From: Chrysochromulina parva
Taxonomy: Eukaryota > Haptophyta > Prymnesiales > Chrysochromulinaceae
DNA: 13,069 nt
Direction: 5' to 3'
NCBI GenBank assembly: GCA_002887195.1
Contig: PJAB01001649.1
Span: 1-13,069, forward strand
A program made the translations under genes and the position numbers. The notes under the pieces are model-generated. The model saw only the letters and a list, made by a program, of their open reading frames with translations. It was not told where the DNA came from and made no database searches. Shown piece after piece: positions 1-7,492 of this stretch. How positions within the stretch are numbered: the first letter of the stretch is position 1; the number at the start of each line of letters is the position of its first letter.

Positions 1-680
1 TTACGGGCATGATGTGATCTACGAGCGGGGGGTGCTAGGGCGCAGGTGTGTGGTCAGTCGGCCGGTCCCCTTCTTGGGGCCGGCCGACACGGTCGAGTGA
101 CCCACTCCCCTATGCTATTATGCAACTAACTTCTCAACAGGTGCCCGCACCGGGAGAGAAGCCAAGTGGCTTAGCGGCGCCCTCGATAACAAACCCCCCG
201 TCACCCCATCCGATGCAGGAAAGGCGCCACATTTCCGTCCGCGCTCACCTCCCCCTCGTCCCCCCGGACCCGATCCCCCCGACTCGCGCCGTACCGGGCG
301 CGCCGCTGAGCGTGACCCGCGACACGCGCAAGGGAAGGGATGCGCGCGCCGCTCCACACGGTCGCATAGCTGCTGCTGTACCCGGATACGGGGGTAGTTC
401 GCATGCCTGCAGTTGCTGTGAAATAAAGGTCTTCGCGACAGTTGGCGTTCCTGGTTGTCCCTTGCTAGGCTAGGCTTAGCTCGTGCTTGACTACATGTCA
501 ACTAAAGAAACAGATTTCGTCTTGTGAAACAGACCAATTCGGTTCAAGTCTTCAAACTTCCCAAAGACATGTACTTTTGCGTCGCCGCCATCGCCTCCGC
601 CTTCGCCACCCGAGTGGCCCGCGACGGCCGACGCGGAGCGGCAGAGGCGCAAAACACTAACCGAGGCGCAAAACGACCTC
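1..680. other. Upstream region of the channel gene, no supported gene
   Basis: I see no convincing gene here. Open frames on both strands (48-473 forward, 118-501 reverse) have low-complexity translations rich in Arg, Pro, Gly and Ser with no domain, as expected by chance in GC-rich DNA. The region has a strong hairpin at 57-88 and an AATAAA at 422-427, which could be a polyadenylation signal of a gene to the left or chance. The last part, 528-680, is open in the channel's frame and reads as Pro/Ser-rich followed by a charged helical segment, so it may be channel coding sequence (see findings). A promoter for the channel should lie here, but I see no clear TATA element. Confidence 0.5.
57..88. 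other. GC-rich hairpin (13-bp stem, one bulge)
   Basis: Bases 57-70 and 76-88 are complementary over 13 pairs, with T66 as a single bulged base and a 5-base loop (71-75). The stem core is GGCCGG/CCGGCC followed by CCCC/GGGG. It lies in non-coding DNA at the left edge of the window. It could be a structured 3' end of an upstream transcript or a chance GC palindrome. No function can be assigned. Confidence 0.6.
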
Positions 681-3600
681 ATGGAGCAGCTGCCGGTGCT
701 CGGCGATCAGGCCCAGGCACGGCGATCAAACGACGTTCTACCAGGCACGACGGTGCGGCTGCCAGACCCAAGAGACCCAAGAGCAGTGTGGGAGACAGAG
801 CTACGGGAGCACCGCGAGTTGTTGCGGCGGACCACGTACAACCACCGTGAGGCCAGCGCCCACGGCGGCTACGATGGCACGGAAACGGGAGAGGACGAGC
901 TGGTGCTGCAGGAAGAAATCACGTACCCTCCGCTTATCGCGCTGAGTGCGCGGAATCCGCCGAATGCGGTGCAGGGGCCGAGCGGCTGGATTTACCACTC
1001 AAAGACTTTTGGCTTCCTGCGCCCGAGCGACTCTCCGCGCCGGCTCGCCATTTGGATTGTGGAGTCCCCGCTCTTCGATCCAGTGATCTTGATCACGATC
1101 CTTGTGAACTGCTGCACGATGGCGTGGGCCTCGCCTCTCGACGAGCCCGGCACTGAGAAGCAGGCGTTCCTGGCGATGGCAGAGCCCATCTTTCTGTACA
1201 TCTTCACGTTTGAGCTGGTCACCAAGATGATCGCGTACGGAGTGGTGGGGCACGAGCACTCGTATCTCCGCGACCCGTGGTGCCAACTCGACTTTGTGGT
1301 CGTCTCCTCCGTGTGGCTGCCCATCCTCCTCCCTTCCTTGTTTGGCAACATGAACGGACAGGCGTTGCGAGCGCTCCGCCCACTGCGCGCACTCAAGCGA
1401 GTGCCGGGAATGCCCGTGCTCGTTGGTTCGATCTTTAAGTCACTGCCTGCCCTGGCGAATGTGGGCGGGATCGCCGCCTTCTTCTTCATCATCTACGCCA
1501 TCGTGGGGGTCGAGCTCTTCAAGGGCGTGCTCCATTACAGGTGCGCGGACTCGGCGGTGCTCACACTGGCGTCGCAGTCGGAGAGGATTTCCCCACAGCT
1601 GTGGAGCCGGCACCTGCTGCAGGGCATGGGCGCCCAACCCAGCGCACCCGGTTTCACGCTGGCGTGGACTGGGCAGCCGCTGGCAACGGCGGCGCCGCCG
1701 TTGGCCGCCTCACGTACGGCAAGGAGTGCGGCCGCATGGGCGGCTGGCCGTCGCGCGCTTAAGGGGGGTAGCAGCGGCGGCGGCAGCAGCGGCAGCATTT
1801 TGGAAAGATCAGACCGCGGCAGTGGTGACGGCTACTTTGAGGAGGAGGGCGAGGGGGAGCCGCTAAGCATCGACGAGCAAATTGCGGGCTACGACTCAGG
1901 CACGTTTTGCAAGTCGCTCGGCGACACCGACACGTGCGCAGAAAGCGGAGAGACATGCTATTACTTCGAGCAGAACCCGGGCGGCGGCACTATCTCGTTC
2001 GACAACGCGCTGATGGCCATGCTGCCGATCATGCAGGCGGTCACCGCGGACACGTGGACCGACCCCATGTTCGCTGCGATGGACGCATTCAGCTATACGG
2101 CATGGTTCTACTTCGTGTCGGCCATTGTGATTGGCGGCATGTTCGTTGTCAACCTGTTCCTCGCCGTCATCTTTGACGAGTTCATGCGCGCGCAGGCCAC
2201 CGAGGATGCTGAGCGCGAAGTGACCAAGAAAGTGCGCGAAAGTGCGGACGACGCCCTCGACGTGGACGAGCTGGCGATTGCAGAGCTCATCAAGAGCAGA
2301 AGGGGCCGCAGACAGGACGCAAACTCGTGCATGATCTGCGACTGCACGCCCGAGCACGGCGGCTGTTGCGGCTGGCGCGCGTCGCTCTCGGACACGATGA
2401 ACTCCCCAACGATGGGCAACGTGTCCACGGGGTTCGTCATCTTCAACCTGGCGGTGATGTGCATGCCTTATGCGGGCCAGCCCGACTGGTGGGGAGAGCT
2501 CGTAGAGCTCCTGGGCGAGTTCGTTACTTGGGTCTTCATCGTGGAGATGTTTCTCAAGCTGCTCGGCATGGGCTGCCGCGCGTATTGGATCGACAATTGG
2601 AACGCGCTCGATGGCGTGATCGTCTCGCTCTCAATCGCCGAGATGGCCATCACCGTCCTGCTCGCCGACACAGGGGTCAACATCTCCTTCCTTCGGATGC
2701 TCCGTCTGCTGCGCCTGCTGCGCTTGCTCAAGGCATGGCCTGGGCTGTACAAGATCGTGATGGCCTTCGCCAAGGCCATCCCGCAGATCTCCAACCTCTT
2801 CGTGCTCATGTTCCTCGTCATGTCCATCTTCGCACTGCTCGGCATGCAAGCCTTTGGTGGCATCCCCGAGATCTCGGCGGACAGCCGTTGGCACTTTGAC
2901 TACTTTTACAACGCGATGCTCACCGTCTTTGGCGTCTTCTCGGGCGGCTGGGTGGACGCCTTCCAGGTGGTCGCGGCCCAGATGGGCGTCGTCGCGGCCG
3001 CAGCCTTTTTCCTGCCGTGCCTCATTATCGGCTTCTTCATCATCCTGAACCTCTTCGTTGCCATCTTGCTCGAGGCCTTTGCCGGCGACGAGGAGGAGGA
3101 GGAGGAGGAGGGCGGCGAGAAGGCGGCCGAGGGCAACGTGGCAGAGGCAGTGGAGGTGCCGGAGGTGGAGGCCAAAGCGATCAAACCTAGCCCCCCTCTC
3201 CACGTGCTGTTACAGGTGCTACCCGAGGAGGAGATCGAGAAGCTCATTCCTGTCCTGAGCCCGGAGAGGGGCTCGCCGGTGGGCTCCCTTGACGCATCGT
3301 CCTTCCCAAGGAGAAGAAACCGAGACTCAGCAGAAGATTTTGAGTTGGCCACGGAGAAGGAATTGTTGGTCCCCTCACTGCCCGCCCTTGAGGGAGTCTC
3401 GCTCGGTCTCTTTGGTCCCGAGAGCAAGCTGCGCAAGTTTTGCCAGTGGCTGAGCTGCCACCCGCACTTCGACACCCTCACCATCCTGCTGATCGTCGTC
3501 TCTTCCACATGCCTCGCCATCGATCTGCCGCGCCTCGACCCCGACTCTGCGACGAAGGCAAGTCTGGACCAGCTCAACCTTTGGCTGACGGGCTTCTTCG

Positions 3601-6600
3601 TGCTCGAGATGCTGCTCAAGATTGTCGCGAAGGGCTTCTTGTTCGCGCCGGACGCGTACCTCAGATCGGGCTGGAACGTGCTCGATTTCGTCATCGTGCT
3701 GATCTCGATCCTCGGCCTTCTGGCGGACCTCGTGCCCGCCTTCGGCCAACTCAAATCGTTGCGCATCTTGCGTGTGCTCCGGCCGCTCCGGCTGCTGCAG
3801 CGCAACGCGGGCATGAAGACGATCATCATGTCACTTATCGAGACGTTGCCATCCATTGTCGAGGTCTCGGCAGTGGTTCTCGTCTTCCATATCGTCTTCT
3901 CGATCCTGGGCATGATGCTCTTCAGCGGTGCCTGGGGAGCGTGCACGGACCCTTCCATCACCGTGCGCACCGAGTGCACGCCCGAAGGGGCCGCGCGGCG
4001 CGCGCTCGCGGCCGGCCCGTATCCGACGAGTGCCAACGTGTCGTGGCCCCCCATCAGCGAGGATTACACGGCCAGCCGCGTCGCGATCGTGGTGCTCGAC
4101 AAGTCCAGCGCGCCCACGGCCCCCGCCGTAGCGGGGTCGGCCTCCGCGCCGCCGCTGCCGCCACCGCGCCTGCCGCACGACCTCGTGCCATCGCCACTGC
4201 CCCTCCAGACCGCGGCGGAGGGAGACGACCTCGTCGACCCTCTCGATCCCATTGAGGCCAAGCGGCGTGCGATTGCCTGCGGCAGGGCACTCAACGTGCT
4301 TCGTAGGGAGCTCGCTGTGAGCCACTGGCGCGGGAGGGTCACAGCCAACAAGCACGGTCCTGATCAGGAGCAGCAGCGGCGAGAGCGTCAGCGTCAGCGT
4401 CTCCTCAAGGGTGGTGGTGGCGGCGGCAGCAACGAAGACGAGGAGCAGGAGAGCGATTTGCCTGTGCACTGGCTCAACCCCGCATTCGGCTCCTTTGATG
4501 ATTTTGGCTCGGCGATGCTCGTGCTGTACGTGGCCTTGACAGGCGACGGGTGGGACGCGTTCATGTTTCAGGGCATGGACGTCGTGGGCGTCGACGTGGC
4601 GCCAGAGCGCAACGATGCATCTGCCAACTCCATCTTCTTCCTGCTCTGGATAGTAATTGGTACCTTTGTGTCGGCCAACCTCTTCGTAGGAGCCATCGTG
4701 GACAACTTCACGCGCCTCCAGAGCGTGGCGGACGGCTCGGCCCTTATGTCCGACGAGCAGCAGCAGTGGGTCCAGGCCATGAAAGCCTCCAATTCCAACC
4801 CAAACAAGGGGCGGCGCGAGCCAACCTTCGGGCCGCAGCGCGTCTTCTTCTTGCTGGTCACGTCTCGCGAGTTCGAGTACTTCGTCTTTGGCGTCATCGT
4901 GCTCAATATTGCCTGGATGGCGCTCGATTACGACCGCATCGTAGAGAACGAGCCCTACAACTGGATGTACGAGACCGGGCTCGTTGCCTTCACCTACTTC
5001 TACTTTTTCGAGTTTGCGCTCAAGATCTGTGGGCTCGGATGCGGCGGCTACTTTGGCGACGGATGGTGCCGCTTCGACTTCTTCCTCGTCTGCGTCGCTG
5101 CAGGCGACATGTACTTGAACGAGCTGATGCAGCTGCTGCCGCTGCCGCCCACGCTCCTGCGAGTGCTCCGTATCGCGCGTGTGCTGCGCATCTTGCAGCT
5201 CCTCAAGAGCCTCAAAGGGGTACGCGACCTCGTGATGACACTCGTCTTCGCCTTCCCCGCGCTGTGCAACGTGGGCTTGCTTCTGGGCATCGTCATGTTC
5301 ATGTACGCGGTGCTCGGGATCAATGTCTTCACGTACGTGCAACGCGGCGAGACAATCAATGAGCACCGCAACTTTGAGACCCTTGGCAACGCCTTCATCA
5401 CCCTCTTCCAGTGCCTCACGGGAGACGGCTGGTCGAGCATCATGGACGACGCGATGATCAATGAGGAGCGCGGCTGCGACCCGAAGCCCCTTGACGGCTC
5501 GCCTTCAGACTGTGGCTCGCCCCTCGCACTGCCCTACTTTGTCTCGTTCGTGATCGTGGGCAACTTTATCTTCCTCAACCTGGTGGTCGCCGTGATCATC
5601 GACAACTTCACCGCCCTCGGCAAGCAGAACCCTGACCTCGTCTCCGCCTCGGACATCCTCGACTTCAAGGACGCTTGGGGCCTGTACGACCCCGATGCGG
5701 ATGGCAAGATCCCGGTCAAGGACCTGCCCGATCTGCTCATGGGGCTGCGCCCACCCCTCGGTCTGCTCGGCTCCAGCCTCCTCTCGGGTACCAACCCGCG
5801 CGCGAAGGTGCTTCGCTTCTGCCTCACGCTGCAGCTCCATCAGCGCGATGGGATGATTGAGTTCAAGAAGACGCTCGACGCGCTGATCAAGAAGAACTAC
5901 GATTCGAAGAATATCGAATATCTCCCGCCCGAGATCTCCGAGACTCGTGCACAAGGGCCGCCCAAGATGACGCCGCGTCGGCGCGGCATGGCATCCGTGT
6001 ACGCGGAGGAGCTCATCGCCGACGGTGTGATCAACTTCAAACGCCGCAAGGGCATTCCCGTGTCTGCCAAGCCGCCGTCGCCCGATCGACGCTCGGCCTC
6101 ACCCTCGATCTTCGAGATTCTCGGCGAGGGCAAGCTGACGAGCGTCAACTCAATCTCACCCCTCGGGCCGGGCTACCGCGAAGAGATCATGCATAAGTAT
6201 CGCAACGCAAACTCGTTCTCGCCCGAGACGGTCGCGCGCATGGCCGAGCGGCGCGAGATGATCAAGGAGAAGGCAGCGGAGGCCTTCGAGGAGGCAGGCG
6301 CCAACGCCAGGTCAAAGCTTGAAGTGGATGTGCAGGCAGAGGCCGAGACGGTCGCAGCGGCCGCGATAGAGGCGACTCCGGCGTCGAAGAGGCCGAGGCC
6401 AGCGCCTAATCTCGTGCCGCGCGTGGCGAACACACCGACGCGCGCCCGGTCGCTTCCACCCAGCAGCAGCAACAAGCATAGCTATAGTCCGCCCAGGCCA
6501 GTGGCCCCGAGCCCCGACATGCTCAAGCCACAACTGAACGCGGCGATGTTGCCACGCCATCTAGCAAAGAAGATTCTGCTGCCCGTGGGCGAGGGTGGCG

Positions 6601-6995
6601 GCGGCGCGGCCACGGATCGTGCGCCGGGTACCGTTGACGAAACGCCGATGCCCAGAGGCGCCTCAACCGACCGCATGCGGTTCAAGGCGATCACGCCGTC
6701 ACACGGTGGACCAAGCAGTCCCTCCCCCGGCAAGGGCTCGAACCCGCGCAGTGGAGCGAATCGATCGCCTCCAATGGCCGGCGGCGCCGCCGCGGTCGCA
6801 TATGACGGGGTCCGCCCGCGATCGACTACGCCGCCGAGCGCCATGCCGAGCGGTGTCAGTCCTCCGAGCGCCATGCCGAGCGCAGGCAGCCGCAGGCCCG
6901 GTTGCGAACTGCCCAGGCCCTCGTCACTGCCAGCACCCTTGCGCACGCCGCAGACTCTCGGCAATTTCAAGCCCGTTGCAGAGGGCAAACTCTGA
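681..6995 (+). CDS. Four-domain voltage-gated cation channel alpha-1 subunit (CaV/NaV superfamily, CaV-like C-terminus)
   Basis: A 2,104-residue pore-forming channel, probably in the plasma or flagellar membrane. Four S1-S6 repeats are visible at about 120-500, 575-800, 922-1083 plus 1268-1343, and 1390-1645. Each S4 has basic residues at every third position: R230, R233, R236, K239; R672-R681 and K684; K1025-R1037; R1494-R1503 and K1509. Pore-loop filters are T-A-D457-T-W, S-G-G756-W, T-G-D1289-G-W and T-G-D1582-G-W, giving D/G/D/D rather than EEEE (CaV) or DEKA (NaV). After IVS6 comes a CaV-type EF-hand loop (1670-1681), a PPLG motif, and an IQ-like basic segment (1770-1790). The III-IV linker keeps a DEQQQWVQAMK-type motif but has no IFM inactivation latch. 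The long tail (1795-2104) is Pro/Ser/Thr-rich with many S/T-P sites. No beta-subunit AID motif is seen in the I-II linker. The gene is one open frame with no intron. The start is uncertain because the frame stays open back to 528. Channel family is near certain; ion selectivity is inferred. Confidence 0.95.
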   Translation: MEQLPVLGDQAQARRSNDVLPGTTVRLPDPRDPRAVWETELREHRELLRRTTYNHREASAHGGYDGTETGEDELVLQEEITYPPLIALSARNPPNAVQGPSGWIYHSKTFGFLRPSDSPRRLAIWIVESPLFDPVILITILVNCCTMAWASPLDEPGTEKQAFLAMAEPIFLYIFTFELVTKMIAYGVVGHEHSYLRDPWCQLDFVVVSSVWLPILLPSLFGNMNGQALRALRPLRALKRVPGMPVLVGSIFKSLPALANVGGIAAFFFIIYAIVGVELFKGVLHYRCADSAVLTLASQSERISPQLWSRHLLQGMGAQPSAPGFTLAWTGQPLATAAPPLAASRTARSAAAWAAGRRALKGGSSGGGSSGSILERSDRGSGDGYFEEEGEGEPLSIDEQIAGYDSGTFCKSLGDTDTCAESGETCYYFEQNPGGGTISFDNALMAMLPIMQAVTADTWTDPMFAAMDAFSYTAWFYFVSAIVIGGMFVVNLFLAVIFDEFMRAQATEDAEREVTKKVRESADDALDVDELAIAELIKSRRGRRQDANSCMICDCTPEHGGCCGWRASLSDTMNSPTMGNVSTGFVIFNLAVMCMPYAGQPDWWGELVELLGEFVTWVFIVEMFLKLLGMGCRAYWIDNWNALDGVIVSLSIAEMAITVLLADTGVNISFLRMLRLLRLLRLLKAWPGLYKIVMAFAKAIPQISNLFVLMFLVMSIFALLGMQAFGGIPEISADSRWHFDYFYNAMLTVFGVFSGGWVDAFQVVAAQMGVVAAAAFFLPCLIIGFFIILNLFVAILLEAFAGDEEEEEEEGGEKAAEGNVAEAVEVPEVEAKAIKPSPPLHVLLQVLPEEEIEKLIPVLSPERGSPVGSLDASSFPRRRNRDSAEDFELATEKELLVPSLPALEGVSLGLFGPESKLRKFCQWLSCHPHFDTLTILLIVVSSTCLAIDLPRLDPDSATKASLDQLNLWLTGFFVLEMLLKIVAKGFLFAPDAYLRSGWNVLDFVIVLISILGLLADLVPAFGQLKSLRILRVLRPLRLLQRNAGMKTIIMSLIETLPSIVEVSAVVLVFHIVFSILGMMLFSGAWGACTDPSITVRTECTPEGAARRALAAGPYPTSANVSWPPISEDYTASRVAIVVLDKSSAPTAPAVAGSASAPPLPPPRLPHDLVPSPLPLQTAAEGDDLVDPLDPIEAKRRAIACGRALNVLRRELAVSHWRGRVTANKHGPDQEQQRRERQRQRLLKGGGGGGSNEDEEQESDLPVHWLNPAFGSFDDFGSAMLVLYVALTGDGWDAFMFQGMDVVGVDVAPERNDASANSIFFLLWIVIGTFVSANLFVGAIVDNFTRLQSVADGSALMSDEQQQWVQAMKASNSNPNKGRREPTFGPQRVFFLLVTSREFEYFVFGVIVLNIAWMALDYDRIVENEPYNWMYETGLVAFTYFYFFEFALKICGLGCGGYFGDGWCRFDFFLVCVAAGDMYLNELMQLLPLPPTLLRVLRIARVLRILQLLKSLKGVRDLVMTLVFAFPALCNVGLLLGIVMFMYAVLGINVFTYVQRGETINEHRNFETLGNAFITLFQCLTGDGWSSIMDDAMINEERGCDPKPLDGSPSDCGSPLALPYFVSFVIVGNFIFLNLVVAVIIDNFTALGKQNPDLVSASDILDFKDAWGLYDPDADGKIPVKDLPDLLMGLRPPLGLLGSSLLSGTNPRAKVLRFCLTLQLHQRDGMIEFKKTLDALIKKNYDSKNIEYLPPEISETRAQGPPKMTPRRRGMASVYAEELIADGVINFKRRKGIPVSAKPPSPDRRSASPSIFEILGEGKLTSVNSISPLGPGYREEIMHKYRNANSFSPETVARMAERREMIKEKAAEAFEEAGANARSKLEVDVQAEAETVAAAAIEATPASKRPRPAPNLVPRVANTPTRARSLPPSSSNKHSYSPPRPVAPSPDMLKPQLNAAMLPRHLAKKILLPVGEGGGGAATDRAPGTVDETPMPRGASTDRMRFKAITPSHGGPSSPSPGKGSNPRSGANRSPPMAGGAAAVAYDGVRPRSTTPPSAMPSGVSPPSAMPSAGSRRPGCELPRPSSLPAPLRTPQTLGNFKPVAEGKL
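6831..6882 (+). repeat. Direct repeat in the channel C-terminal tail
   Basis: A 22-bp unit occurs at 6831-6852 and 6861-6882, differing at one base, with an 8-bp spacer. The 30-bp period keeps frame and encodes PPSAMPS twice (about residues 2051-2057 and 2061-2067). It is an in-frame expansion in a disordered tail. Confidence 0.75.
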
Positions 6996-7492
6996 GATCG
7001 AACCCTGAGACTCACCGGCCACGCGGTACCGCGTGGGTCCTGCGCGCTCCGGAGCGAGGCGGTCGAAACCGGCCGCGTGGCCGCCACGCGTCTCGCGGCT
7101 GCTCTAGACGTTGAGCTCGGTGCCGAGCGGCAGATCGGTAGATAGACGTGCGGTGGGGGAACTCTGATCTTTGGACTTTGCGTACCTTTAAAAGGAACAC
7201 AGATACACAGAATCGCCCTTTTCCGAGCAGAGCACGCGTGTCCAGCCGCGAGCGCGACGCTGTGCATGTGCACTCCATCCGAGTTACAAACGAACCAAAG
7301 CGAAGTAATTGTTCACGAGGAAGATCTGTTTGCGGAAAACCGGAGATTCGGCCCAGATCGGTTGCATGCTCATTGACCTGTGGAAGTTCGCTCTCCCGTT
7401 ACATGTAGAGGCGAGGCCCCTCATCAGCGTGCCCAGATTTGCCACGGCAAGCGATCCCTCCCCGCTAGCTTGCTCGCGCATTCAGGAGAAAA
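6996..7492. other. Intergenic region, 3' flank of the channel gene
   Basis: About 500 bp without a supported gene. The first 100 bp hold three GC palindromes, listed separately. The rest is of mixed, lower GC composition, with an AT-rich patch around 7185-7195 (CCTTTAAAAGG) that could be a weak TATA-like element for the next gene. Short open frames here have no recognisable domains. Confidence 0.5.
7019..7090. other. Cluster of three GC palindromes just after the channel stop codon
   Basis: Three palindromes begin 24 bp after the stop codon. 7019-7036 is a perfect 18-bp palindrome centred on GGTACC. 7045-7056 is a perfect 12-bp palindrome (CGCTCCGGAGCG). 7074-7090 is a 7-bp stem with a 3-base loop (CGCGTGG, CCG, CCACGCG). 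The arms of the first and third share the same CCACGCG/CGCGTGG sequence, so alternative long-range pairing is possible. In RNA this would be a structured 3' UTR or 3'-end region. A role in 3' processing or stability is only a suggestion. Confidence 0.65.

Noticed and set aside
422..427. AATAAA as a polyadenylation signal
   Set aside because: No gene is supported to its left in the window, so it cannot be tied to a transcript; kept only as a note.
48..501. Overlapping open frames on both strands at the left edge
   Set aside because: Low-complexity translations, no conserved motif, and no codon bias in either direction.
541..553. GGTTCAAGTC, similar to a tRNA T-loop
   Set aside because: No A-box, no acceptor or anticodon stem can be drawn around it.
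524..850. Forward open frame beginning with GTG and overlapping the channel start
   Set aside because: Non-ATG start, composition typical of an off-frame read, and it overlaps the coding-looking channel frame.
2906..4054. Reverse-strand open frame of 382 codons
   Set aside because: Same reason: low-complexity Ser/Arg/Thr translation opposite channel repeats II and III.
3831..5366. Long reverse-strand open frame of 511 codons opposite the channel
   Set aside because: It is the antisense shadow of the channel's GC-rich codons; its translation is rich in His, Glu and Arg with no domain, and the forward strand encodes unmistakable S1-S6 segments.
681..6995. Calling the channel a sodium channel because of repeat I (TADTW) and repeat II spacing
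   Set aside because: Repeats III and IV lack the Lys and Ala of DEKA, there is no IFM latch, and the C-terminal EF-hand with PPLG is CaV-like.
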